7,727 nt of DNA from contig CATZIG010000090.1 of assembly GCA_958419975.1 (NCBI GenBank), positions 1 through 7,727 on the forward strand, given 5' to 3'. A program made the translations under genes and the position numbers. Position 1 is the first letter of the stretch. Every line of letters starts with the position of its first letter. The notes below the pieces were generated by a model. That model was given only the letters and a program-made list of their open reading frames with translations, was not told the origin of the DNA and made no database searches. Positions 1 through 6,961 of the stretch are shown piece by piece. Origin of the DNA: an uncultured Collinsella sp. Lineage in GTDB: Bacteria; Actinomycetota; Coriobacteriia; Coriobacteriales; Coriobacteriaceae.

Positions 1-1319
1 AGCTGGGCAAAAACCTGGAACAGCGTGAAAGAGCCGTCTTCTCCAAAGAACTTTGACAGCGTGTTGTCAGAATGAGGAGTACTCAAAAAAAAGTTTCCTT
101 CAGCAGCCCACGCAAAAGTACCGTCCGAATAGTTCGAAATAGTCTTCTGGACCATCAACTTCAAAACACCCTGGGGACCCAGAGACTCTAACCTCTCAGC
201 CCACTTTTCGAAATTTGCATGTGATCTATCCTGTTGGCTACCAAATGAGGCGGAATAGATAACGTCTTCTTCATAGTAGCACCCATAAGTCTCGTCATTA
301 AATCCCATCATCAAGAAATGAGCCATCGAAAAGGATTTATCGGCGTCAATCACCGGACCCGCCTCCCTTGCGAGTGAGTTGGCGCCAAACGAGAGAACAA
401 GAGCACATGTGATCGCAGCGAATTGGAAAAAGAGCGATTTGATTTGAGAGCAATCCAACTGCCCGTCAACGACAAACCTTCGACGACTTATCGCGCATGC
501 AGCCTCTATAAGCACAATTGAGACAACAACGAAGATGGCCGTAGGCTTAATAAAGTATCCGACCACGCCGAAAAAGAGCATGCCGAATGTGCGTAACGGG
601 CTTCGGCCAGTATTGTTGTACAGAAACAAGACCAGCGCGGGGCAGATAGTTCCATACGTATCTGAATAAGGAACCGCAATCCAAGGAGAGAAGCTCAAGT
701 ACAAACAACCGAACGCAAGCGTATAGTACCCAGGACCAAAACCCGCCAGCCTCGCCACAACAAAGGAGGTCAGAACAACAGCCAAAGTAACACACGCTGC
801 TCCCACCACGTCAAGCATGAGGTATACGTTTTGGAATCCAATAAGTTGGCAAAAGTGGCCCACAGTCTTGAAGATAAAAAGCAAAAACAGCTGGTTGGGA
901 TAGCGCGAGAAATAATCCAGCGTGGCTCCCTCATCGGACAACCCCGACATCAGCACACCGACATCCCAGCCTGTCTCAAAATATATGCTATTGATTAGGC
1001 AGATTTGAAGCACGAAAACTACCACGGCCAATGAAATGCTAACGCGTCTAAACATTTGAAGACCAAGGAAGTCCACGTTCGCCTTTGGCCGTCTCTTAGC
1101 CAATGCCACAGAGACAACGAGCCCCACTATCACAACCACAGCCAGACTAGGTAAAGAAAGGGATGCCTCCTCCCCTTTGCAGGCATAAGGCAGGCGCGGG
1201 GCAAGGAAAGCAACGGCAAGCAGGGCAAGCGAGAAATACGCCAAAGCGACACATCTGCCAAAACGCAAAAACCACGGAATCTTAACGACTCCACGTGTCG
1301 CAGGACAAGATTCGACCAC
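1..1319 (-). CDS. GT-C-type membrane glycosyltransferase (GT39-like), 3' end beyond the window
   Basis: An open frame of 439 codons runs from a GTG at 1319 to the left edge without a stop, so only the N-terminal part is seen. The protein is very hydrophobic. Likely membrane segments lie near residues 22-41, 57-75, 93-110, 144-160, 170-190, 197-215, 225-236, 245-275 and 296-312. The first outer loop carries an acidic motif, YFETGWDVG (residues 113-121), of the kind that holds the catalytic acid in GT-C enzymes. Other signatures are RYPNQ (139-143), PYSDTYG (217-223), FIKPTA (256-261) and a later soluble part with MMGFNDETYG (337-346). Known GT-C enzymes use a polyprenyl-phosphate-linked sugar and act outside the membrane. 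That fits the GtrB-type gene one base upstream, whose stop region also contains its ribosome site, so the two are probably translationally coupled. The acceptor and sugar cannot be read from the sequence. Confidence 0.82.
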   Translation of the reverse strand, partial: MVESCPATRGVVKIPWFLRFGRCVALAYFSLALLAVAFLAPRLPYACKGEEASLSLPSLAVVVIVGLVVSVALAKRRPKANVDFLGLQMFRRVSISLAVVVFVLQICLINSIYFETGWDVGVLMSGLSDEGATLDYFSRYPNQLFLLFIFKTVGHFCQLIGFQNVYLMLDVVGAACVTLAVVLTSFVVARLAGFGPGYYTLAFGCLYLSFSPWIAVPYSDTYGTICPALVLFLYNNTGRSPLRTFGMLFFGVVGYFIKPTAIFVVVSIVLIEAACAISRRRFVVDGQLDCSQIKSLFFQFAAITCALVLSFGANSLAREAGPVIDADKSFSMAHFLMMGFNDETYGCYYEEDVIYSASFGSQQDRSHANFEKWAERLESLGPQGVLKLMVQKTISNYSDGTFAWAAEGNFFLSTPHSDNTLSKFFGEDGSFTLFQVFAQ

Positions 1320-1320
1320 G

Positions 1321-2321
1321 TTAGCCCCTTAGGTTTCGTCGGTTGCTTTCATACGTTCTCTTTTCGATTAGATAGCGCGGGCGACTCTTTGTCTCAAGAT
1401 ACGCCTTGCCCACATACTCGCCGATAACACCGAGGCTCAGGAGTTGCGTGCCACCCAAAAACAAGATGACACAGATGGTACTCGTCCAGCCCGAAACCGT
1501 CGCCCCAGAGAAATAAGAGAGGATCGCCCAAAAGGTCCCCAATAGGCCAACGAGGCCAATTACAGCGCCCGCCGCGCTAATTAGGTGGATAGGCTTAATC
1601 GAAAGGCTCGTTATCCCGTCAACAGCGAGAGCGATCATCTTTCGTAGGGGATAGTGACTGTCACCCGCAACGCGAGCTGCGCGCGAGTACTCAACGGTTG
1701 AACTGGGAAGCCCAATCAACGGAACCATTCCGCGCAAGAACAGATTTGATTCTCCATATTCCGACAACCCATCCAGAGCGGCAAGGCTCAAGAGCTTATA
1801 TCTGCATGATTGAAGACGGTATCTACCCCCATCTCTTTCATCATGCCGTAGAAAGCCTCCGCAGTCATCCTTTTAAAGAACGTATCGGTAGACCTGTCGT
1901 TTCTAACGCCATATACGACGTCACTACCGTCCAGGTACTTTTCAATCATTTTAGATACGGCCGAGATATCGTCTTGCCCGTCGCAATCCAAAGAAATGGA
2001 GACGTCACAGTACTTACGCGCTTCCATAAGCCCCGCAAGAAGGGCATTCTGATGACCTCGATTTCTTGACAGTGATATTCCCCTGAAATGAGCATCGTCG
2101 TTTGAGAGTCTTTCAATGATGGTCCATGTGCTATCACTCGACCCATCGTCTACAAACAGAATGCTACTTTTATCACTTACGATTTCGGCCGAAATCAATC
2201 CGCTGAGCTCAGACAAAAACGTCCCAGATGTTTCCGGCAAGACAGCTTCCTCATTGTAACAAGGAATGACCATCCACAGAATCGGCTTCGGGGAGGGAGT
2301 CTGAGTATCATCGCTTTGCAT
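1321..2321 (-). pseudogene. GtrB/Dpm1-type polyprenyl-phosphate sugar transferase (GT2), frameshifted
   Basis: This family moves a sugar from a nucleotide sugar to undecaprenyl phosphate at the inner membrane face. From the ATG at 2321 the first frame gives VIPCYNEE (residues 18-25), VDDGSSDST (57-65), SRNRGHQ (85-91) and the metal-binding DCDGQD (112-117). It then reaches NHAD (171-174) and stops after ISS at 1788-1790. The second frame (to 1321) continues the same protein with NLFLRGMVPLIG and two C-terminal membrane helices, the second holding GVIGEYVGKAYLE. Family members read HADY at the break. The observed GATATAAG would become GATTATAAG with one added T, restoring HADYKLLS and a normal 333-residue protein. 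I infer a one-base deletion near 1800/1801. The stop overlaps a TTG codon (TTGA), so a weak restart giving two pieces is conceivable. A sequencing error is the main alternative. Confidence 0.85.
1325..1330 (-). promoter_or_regulatory. Ribosome binding site that fixes the GTG start at 1319
   Basis: On the minus strand AAGGGG lies five bases before the GTG at 1319, inside the last codons of the upstream glycosyltransferase. The next possible start in this frame, an ATG at residue 89 of the protein, would remove at least two membrane segments. The GTG is therefore the best start. Confidence 0.6.
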
Positions 2322-2328
2322 GCACTTG

Positions 2329-2333
2329 CCTTT
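2329..2333 (-). promoter_or_regulatory. Ribosome binding site for the GtrB-type gene
   Basis: AAAGG on the minus strand ends seven bases before the ATG at 2321. The frame is open further upstream, to an ATG at 2420, but those 33 residues do not resemble the family N-terminus, which normally begins shortly before the VIPCYNEE motif. This supports the start at 2321. Confidence 0.5.
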
Positions 2334-2360
2334 CACGGACAAAACGTTCAACGAAAAGTG

Positions 2361-2366
2361 ATTATA
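2361..2366 (-). promoter_or_regulatory. Candidate -10 box for the minus-strand glycosyltransferase pair
   Basis: The minus strand shows a perfect TATAAT about 40 bases before the ATG at 2321, a suitable place for transcription to begin. No good -35 box is found 16-19 bases further upstream, where the sequence is GC-rich, so an activator or chance is possible. Confidence 0.35.
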
Positions 2367-2449
2367 CTCCACCTCGCGGCGCAGCCCCGGTGCTAGACTC
2401 GTCATCTCCTGACGAATCAACCATGGTAAAAATCCCCAAACTGAAACGC

Positions 2450-2465
2450 CGCGAGAATTCTCGCG
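2450..2465. repeat. Perfect 16-bp palindrome, possible operator
   Basis: The sequence CGCGAGAATTCTCGCG equals its own reverse complement over all 16 bases. It lies about 130 bp upstream of the minus-strand glycosyltransferase start, in the gap before the plus-strand genes. A dimeric regulator could bind such a site. There is no following T-run that would make it a terminator on either strand. No second copy was found in the window. Confidence 0.45.
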
Positions 2466-2466
2466 T

Positions 2467-2818
2467 TGAATAGCTTGCGCTTATGAAGTGATTGGACGAT
2501 CAAGAAGATACGTAGCGCTGCAGGCGAGTTGGGGAGTGTGTTAGGGATATTAAATATAAAAATCCCGGATATGCTTTCGCATAAACGATGTCACGGCGAT
2601 TCTGGGATTTTGGGCTGTGCGGAGTATGAGCTCAAAATGAGTAACAACGATAAGAAAGTTTCCGGGAGGCGTTTGGTTAGAATTTCTTTTTGTTCAAGCT
2701 GCACATCCGAGGCTCCTCAAAAGATGGAGCTTGGTTTGGCGCAGTAAGTAAGAATCCTGCTTGCACTGCTTGATGCCGCAAATGGGGACGGCGAGATCGT
2801 TTCGCTTATGTCAGTGGC
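2467..2818. other. Non-coding gap with two small hairpins
   Basis: No convincing gene is seen here. A 72-codon plus-strand frame at 2529-2747 has no ribosome site and no recognisable domain. An AT-rich patch can form a hairpin with arms GGGAT and ATCCC (2544-2566). A second, tighter hairpin pairs TATGC with GCATA around the loop TTTC (2570-2583). Neither is followed by a T-run. They may be part of a leader or regulatory region, or chance in AT-rich DNA. Confidence 0.3.
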
Positions 2819-3076
2819 ATGGGTTTTCCGGGAGCTACTATCGGCTGGGCCTTCTCAGAATGGTACAAGGGAGGCAATGGTGAGATTTCTGCGGATAGCA
2901 CCATTGCCTCTCTGATTATTTGGTTTTCCGCTTCATGTGTAATTCTCATCTTATTTATTGCGTCTAGGGCATGCTTTGCAAGGCGCCGTTCAAAATTGCG
3001 CGGGATGTTGCTAATCTTGGAACAAGAACTTGAGAATGAGCAAATAGCCAAGAGGGCTCACTGTATCATCAGATGA
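2819..3076 (+). CDS. Possible small single-pass membrane protein, unrecognised
   Basis: This 85-codon frame encodes one strong hydrophobic segment (residues 29-49). It is followed by a basic stop-transfer patch ARRRSK (54-59) and a charged, helix-prone tail with EQELENEQ (68-75). That layout resembles a real small membrane protein with a cytoplasmic coiled tail. Against it, no Shine-Dalgarno sequence precedes the ATG at 2819. The frame opens at a stop at 2771 with no better start, and competing frames look equally coding in the first half. It lies 118 bp ahead of the DUF2142 gene on the same strand. It could be a genuine small gene, the remnant of a longer one, or chance. I do not recognise the family. 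Confidence 0.3.
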   Translation: MGFPGATIGWAFSEWYKGGNGEISADSTIASLIIWFSASCVILILFIASRACFARRRSKLRGMLLILEQELENEQIAKRAHCIIR

Positions 3077-3087
3077 TGAGAAATCGA

Positions 3088-3115
3088 TTGAGCCCAGGCA
3101 TGCTGTATCGATACT
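3088..3115 (+). promoter_or_regulatory. Candidate promoter for the DUF2142 gene
   Basis: TTGAGC (3088-3093) and GATACT (3110-3115) are separated by 16 bases. They resemble sigma-70-type -35 and -10 boxes about 80 bp ahead of the start at 3195. The match is partial and was picked by eye. Confidence 0.3.
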
Positions 3116-3194
3116 AACCAGTGCAGAATAGCAAGTGAGGGGAAAACTCTGAAACTGCCCTTAGCCCCGCTTGAGGTTTGGAGGATAAAGAAAG

Positions 3195-5249
3195 ATGACT
3201 ATTGGGAAGGCCGATCTGAGTAAGGCGGATATTGGGGTAATTGCCGCGTTGCTCGTCGGCGTTTTATCTGCTGCGTCGCTGGCCTTTATCAAGCTACGTC
3301 CTTCCGCGGCTTTTGTCTATGCCCTGGCTGCGTTTGTCGGAGCTGTACTCATTGCTTATTCGTATCATTTCTTTCTTAGGACTCCGAAACAGACCAAATA
3401 TGGCGTTTCTTCTCCCAAGATGCTCGCTTGTATCATTGGGTTAAGCGCTATAGGTGCCATTCTTCTTGAGGTGTTTACGCTTTGGGGAGCGCCGTTGTCT
3501 ACCCCGTTAGAGTTATCAGATTGGAGCAAGCGACGTATTCTAATCTTTTTCGTCGCTATTTCGGGCTGCATAATCGTACATGTCTCCAATTCGTACGCCG
3601 CGGTTCCCAAGATCGGGCCTTCAGGGCATTCGTATCAAAGGTCTATTGGCAAACTGTTTGTCTACTCTATTCCGGGTGTCACGCTGATGACCCTCTTTGT
3701 CGCAATAATTTGCTTGGTGCCTAGTTACTTTGTCTCTAAGATAATCGGTGTAGTTGCGGGTCGTTTAACTTATCTGTTGATTTGCTTGTTCCTTGTCGGC
3801 GTTGGTGCGTTCTTTTATTTCTGGAAGAAGGGAAGGGTCGAGCTTTTTTTTCTCAGCTCTTGCCTACTATTGGGATCTTTCTTAGTTTTCATAGCACCTC
3901 CGGTAACCGCGATTTCTTGGGATGACGAGATTCATTACGACAGGGCTCTCGGTTTGTCATACCTAGGACATTCGGAGTATTCATACGCGGATCAACTGCT
4001 CGTCACCAAGCCCTGGGCTGCGGTGAATTTAGACCATGAATTGCTCCGCGAGTCGGTGGATGAGGTCGCTGAAGCGGGTGCTTCTGCTGAACAGTCGGGC
4101 GAATATATGGAGCAGGCAAGTTTTGCATCGCCCATATCGAAAAGCAGCCTCACTACGGTCTCCACATTCGGGTATGTTCCATCGGCAATCGGTCTGTGGG
4201 TAGCTCGCGTATTCCATGTTCCAATTTTGGTGAGCTTCATGTTTGGTAAGATGGGCAACCTTATTTCATATGCAGTAGTTGTTGCTTTCGCCATCCGTAT
4301 TATCCCTACTAAAAAGTTGTCCATGATGCTCATTGGTCTTCTTCCGACGAGTATTTTTCTCGCTTCAAATTATTCGTATGATCCTGTTGTGACGTCATTT
4401 CTCATGCTTGCAGCTGCTTTGGTAGTGAGAGAAATTAGCCGTCCGCTCGAGCGACTTACAATCAAAAGCCTGCTAAAAATCGTCACTGCGTTATTCCTAG
4501 GGCTTGCTCCAAAGGCAATTTACTTTCCAGTCATTGGTCTGCTACTTCTTATGCCCCGAGCCAAGTTTTCCTCGCGCACCGCTTACAAACGCTATATCGG
4601 TTTCGTAGTCGCCTTCGGGCTCGTAATGGTTTTATCATTTGTGTTGCCAATGCTATTTAGCGCTGATGCGCAAGCAGGGGATGCCCGCGGGGGATCTGAT
4701 GTTAGTGCGTCAGGTCAAATCGCGTATATTCTCTCTCATCCGTTGGATTACGCATACACGCTCATCAACTTCATATTGGGCTATATTTCCCCTGTTAATT
4801 CCGATATGTACTCGCTTTCATTCTCTTATATGGGCGTCTCTCTTCCGGTTGTGTTGCAATGGAGCTCAGCCTTGCCCTTTACGGTTCTCGTCGTTGGATC
4901 TTTAATTGATAGTCCAAAAACGAAGACTTTTGGATTGAGCCTGTGTGGTAGGTTGTGGGTTCTTACTATAGTCGCATCATCGATTGCTCTTGTTTGCACG
5001 GCTTTATATGTGAGCTTTACATCAGTTGGATCGGATACCATTGCAGGTTGTCAAGCACGATACCTTACTCCGCTGTTGCTATACGCTGCCTTGCTTGCCC
5101 CTTCTTTTTCTACAGGGGGCATACAGATCAGTAATTCAGGCAAATTGATAAAGGAAGAAAGCACGACAAGAATAACTATGCTGCTTCTTACGTCAATTAT
5201 GGTCTTTTTCTCCGCAGCATGTTCGTATTATTTCATAGTAATCTGGTAG
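3195..5249 (+). CDS. DUF2142 family polytopic membrane protein
   Basis: This complete 684-residue integral membrane protein has a dozen or more hydrophobic segments. A long outer loop follows residue 240 or so and opens with ISWDDEIHYDRA (about 240-251). That acidic DE-x-H motif is the hallmark of DUF2142. Later family-like parts are PTSIFLASNYSYDP, the loop before GLAPKAIYFP, and GCQARYLTPLLL beginning at residue 618, the counterpart of the family's QGRY motif. GGAGG (3180-3184) sits ten bases before the ATG and supports this start. DUF2142 proteins have a GT-C-like layout and occur in cell-wall and capsule loci; their reaction is not established. Here the gene is divergent from two glycosyltransferase genes, which supports a role in surface glycan assembly. 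The gene ends at the edge of the GC-rich IS remnant. The last residues form a plausible final helix, so it may be complete, though loss of a few C-terminal residues cannot be excluded. Confidence 0.85.
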   Translation: MTIGKADLSKADIGVIAALLVGVLSAASLAFIKLRPSAAFVYALAAFVGAVLIAYSYHFFLRTPKQTKYGVSSPKMLACIIGLSAIGAILLEVFTLWGAPLSTPLELSDWSKRRILIFFVAISGCIIVHVSNSYAAVPKIGPSGHSYQRSIGKLFVYSIPGVTLMTLFVAIICLVPSYFVSKIIGVVAGRLTYLLICLFLVGVGAFFYFWKKGRVELFFLSSCLLLGSFLVFIAPPVTAISWDDEIHYDRALGLSYLGHSEYSYADQLLVTKPWAAVNLDHELLRESVDEVAEAGASAEQSGEYMEQASFASPISKSSLTTVSTFGYVPSAIGLWVARVFHVPILVSFMFGKMGNLISYAVVVAFAIRIIPTKKLSMMLIGLLPTSIFLASNYSYDPVVTSFLMLAAALVVREISRPLERLTIKSLLKIVTALFLGLAPKAIYFPVIGLLLLMPRAKFSSRTAYKRYIGFVVAFGLVMVLSFVLPMLFSADAQAGDARGGSDVSASGQIAYILSHPLDYAYTLINFILGYISPVNSDMYSLSFSYMGVSLPVVLQWSSALPFTVLVVGSLIDSPKTKTFGLSLCGRLWVLTIVASSIALVCTALYVSFTSVGSDTIAGCQARYLTPLLLYAALLAPSFSTGGIQISNSGKLIKEESTTRITMLLLTSIMVFFSAACSYYFIVIW

Positions 5250-6038
5250 TTTGGTGGCCAGCCACGCGGCGGTCGCCTTGTCGCGGGGCCTGCGGACCCT
5301 CGCCGGCATGACCGCCGACCCGTAGTGGGCGGCGAGGTTCTCGTACGCGGCGTTGAGCACGACCTCGCCCTCCCTCGGGTGGGCGGTGACGCCGGTCTTG
5401 AGGTTGTCGGGCGCGATGCACGGGGTGGCGCCTCCGAGGAACTCGAACGCGTGGACGTGGCAGCGCAGCCAGGTGTCCTGCTTCATGTCGAGGGCCGGCT
5501 CGACGTAGCTGTACCTGCTGAAGGGCAGGCAGGCGACGAACAGGTAGACCTTCGAGACGACGCCGGTCGCCGGGTCGACGAGGGACATGGTCGGACCGGA
5601 CCAGTCGACCTCCATGTTCCTGCCCGCCTTGCGGCCGACCCTGCTCACGACGTTCCTGCTGACCGTGAACTGCCTGTACCGCTTGCAGAAGCGGTCGTAG
5701 GACGTGGCCGCCTCGCCCCGCGCGGCGCACTCCTCGCGGTACTCGCCGTGCAGGAGCCTGAGCGTGACGCCGACCTTCGCGAGCTCGGCGTGGACCGCGT
5801 CCCAATCCGGGTCCGGGTACACCGGCCCCGGCTGCTCGCGCTCCGGGAACAGGCGGGCGTACACTTCCCCGGCGCTCATCCGTTCCGCTTCCTCCCAGGC
5901 GACGTCGTGCTCGGCCGCGGCCCTGAGCACGACGGAGACGCTGGCTTTCGACGCGTGCAGCGCGGCGGCGATCGCGTTGAGCGATAGGTTCGACGACCTC
6001 AGCCTGGGCACCTCCCTCGCCGGTATCCTTCTCGCCAT
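5250..6038 (-). pseudogene. istA: Truncated IS21-family transposase IstA (copy 1)
   Basis: The ATG at 6038 is preceded by AAGGA with seven-base spacing. The product starts with a helix-turn-helix region (about residues 1-45: MARRIPAREV, then SLNAIAAALHAS). It continues into the IS21 catalytic domain with EVDWSGPT (D145, first catalytic acid) and APDNLKTG (D211, second acid). It reaches RRPRDKAT (249-256), just before the point where the family places the catalytic glutamate. After about residue 258 the sequence leaves the family, and the frame runs antisense into the end of the DUF2142 gene, stopping at 5193. A full IstA is usually about 400-520 residues, so the third catalytic acid and the whole C-terminus are missing. 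The partner istB is absent. It is about half identical by eye to the plus-strand copy, so the two come from different elements. Confidence 0.85.
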
Positions 6039-6103
6039 GATCCATTCCTTTCTCTCGACTACCGGTATGGCGTCTCGATCGTATAGGCGGCGGACCGGTG
6101 GGG

Positions 6104-6147
6104 CGCGGGCGCGTATGCGAGCGGTACTGAAGCGCGCCGCGGGCGGT
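6104..6147. repeat. 44-bp direct repeat, copy A (IS21-type end)
   Basis: This stretch matches 6962-7005 at 40 of 44 positions in the same orientation, 858 bp away. It lies upstream of istA copy 1 and contains the motif GCGGTACTGAA (6121-6131). On the minus strand this reads TTCAGTACCGC, related to the TTCCGTATCGC units ahead of istA copy 2. Similarity to copy B ends abruptly at 6147, inside a second GCGGT unit, which suggests a joint there. Confidence 0.65.
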
Positions 6148-6174
6148 GAGTATTGCGCGCTCTGAGTAGCACCT

Positions 6175-6252
6175 GTTTCGCGCTTTCCGTATCGCTTCCC
6201 ATCCAGACGTTTCGCTCCTTCCGTATCGCCCGTTCCGCCATTTCCGTATCGC
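6175..6252 (+). repeat. Three 21-bp direct repeats, probable IS21 left-end transposase sites
   Basis: Three imperfect 21-base units lie at 6175-6195, 6209-6229 and 6232-6252. Each begins GTTYCGC and ends with the identical core TTCCGTATCGC. Start-to-start spacings are 34 and 23 bases. They lie 60-137 bp upstream of istA copy 2. IS21-family elements are known to carry several transposase-binding repeats inside their ends, which is the likely role here. Confidence 0.65.
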
Positions 6253-6311
6253 CCCTCCTCCGCCCGTAGAATCGGCTTGCCATGCAACCGATCCACGGAA
6301 GGAGAAACCAC

Positions 6312-6953
6312 ATGGCAAGGAAGATAAGGGCGAAGCTCATAATGGAGCTCCGCGACCAGGGCATGTCGAGGAGGTCGATCGCCAAGACCAGGCACATGTC
6401 CATGGGCAGCGTCTGCGAGGTGTTCGACATTGCGGACGATCGCGGCATCACCTGGGACCAGGTGAAGGGTATGGGGGACGAGCGGGTCTACGAGCTGTTC
6501 TACCCCGACCGCAACGCGCGCGAGAGCGTCTTCGAGGAGCCCGACTGGTCCTACGTGCACGCCGAGATGGCGAAGGTCGGCGTCAACCTGCGCCTGCTGC
6601 ACGACGAGTACAAGTCGAAGTGCTCGCGCGAGCACATGGTCGCCATGGGCTACACCAGGTTCTGCGAGCGCTACGGGGACTACACCGTGGCGAACAACCT
6701 GACCAAGCGCATCGAGCACAAGGCCGGCGTGTCCTGCGAGGTCGACTGGTCCGGCCCGACGGTCGGCAGGGGGCTGGTGAACCCGGTCACCGGGGAGGTC
6801 TCGAAGATCTACCTGTTCGTCGGCGTGCTCCCGTTCAGCCAGAAGGCCTACTTCGAGCCGACGCTGGACATGAGGGAGCGCACCTGGCTGCGCTGCCACG
6901 TGCACATGTACGAGTTCTGGGGCGGCGTGCCACAGTGTTCAGTTGACCGTTGA
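6312..6953 (+). pseudogene. istA: Truncated IS21-family transposase IstA (copy 2)
   Basis: AAGGAG lies seven bases before the ATG at 6312, which makes this start better than the ATG 30 bases upstream. The product has an N-terminal helix-turn-helix (about residues 1-45, with MSRRSIAKTRHMSMGSV) and the first part of the IS21 catalytic domain. EVDWSGPT (D145) is at residues 143-150, followed by YLFVGVLPFSQKAYFEPTLD and LRCHVHMYEFWGGVPQ. The family similarity ends near residue 208, just before the expected second catalytic acid (DNLKTG in copy 1). The frame ends six codons later at a TGA that lies within a likely IS terminal sequence. Two of the three catalytic acids, the C-terminus and istB are missing. 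The protein cannot be an active transposase. A short product with only the DNA-binding part could in principle still bind the ends. Confidence 0.85.
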
Positions 6954-6955
6954 CA
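6936..6955 (-). other. Possible IS21-type right terminus joined to istA copy 2
   Basis: The 20 bases read on the minus strand as TGTCAACGGTCAACTGAACA. They start with the TGT usual for IS21-family ends and contain a tandem GTCAAC. The joint with the istA coding sequence is at about 6930-6936. If this is the element's own right end, the plus-strand IS has kept both ends but lost the rest of istA and all of istB. The identification relies on general resemblance, not on a matched element. Confidence 0.35.
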
Positions 6956-6961
6956 CAAACA

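Larger units (their letters stand above)
5250..6955. mobile_element. Two IS21-family remnants, head to head
   Basis: This block is much richer in G and C than the genes on either side. It contains two non-identical istA 5' fragments that diverge from a centre near 6150-6175. Each is preceded by its own set of short terminal repeats in the same orientation relative to its gene. Both istA reading frames are cut inside the catalytic domain and no istB helper ATPase gene is present, so the block cannot move on its own proteins. The left edge (about 5250-5270) is an istA deletion joint, not a recognisable IS end. The right edge may coincide with an IS terminus near 6955. The block probably arose by successive insertions and deletions, and the order of events is not clear. 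Confidence 0.75.

Noticed and set aside
547..795. 82-codon minus-strand frame rich in Cys and Trp
   Set aside because: It overlaps the GT-C gene in another frame; the GT-C frame is open throughout and has clear motifs.
1698..2069. 123-codon plus-strand frame
   Set aside because: It lies antisense to the conserved GT2 glycosyltransferase and shows no family features.
2544..2583. Rho-independent terminator
   Set aside because: The hairpins are AT-rich or short and neither is followed by a run of T.
2529..2747. 72-codon plus-strand frame
   Set aside because: It has no ribosome site, no domain and mixed composition, and it starts just ahead of hairpins in an AT-rich patch.
3992..4333. 113-codon minus-strand frame
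   Set aside because: It is antisense to the DUF2142 gene and has no recognisable features.
5325..5987. 220-codon plus-strand frame
   Set aside because: It is antisense to istA copy 1, rich in Val, Arg and Asp from GC-rich complement, with no recognisable domain.
6175..6252. CRISPR-like array
   Set aside because: There are only three short imperfect units with irregular spacing (34 and 23), directly ahead of a transposase; IS terminal repeats explain them better.
5233..6318. 361-codon minus-strand frame full of Arg and Gly
   Set aside because: It overlaps the real istA frame out of phase and has low-complexity composition typical of a shifted GC-rich frame.
6039..6905. Minus-strand reading frame continuous with istA copy 1, adding 289 residues upstream
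   Set aside because: It runs antisense through istA copy 2 and the IS ends. Its composition is that of a GC-rich shadow, and the ATG at 6038 has a good ribosome site.
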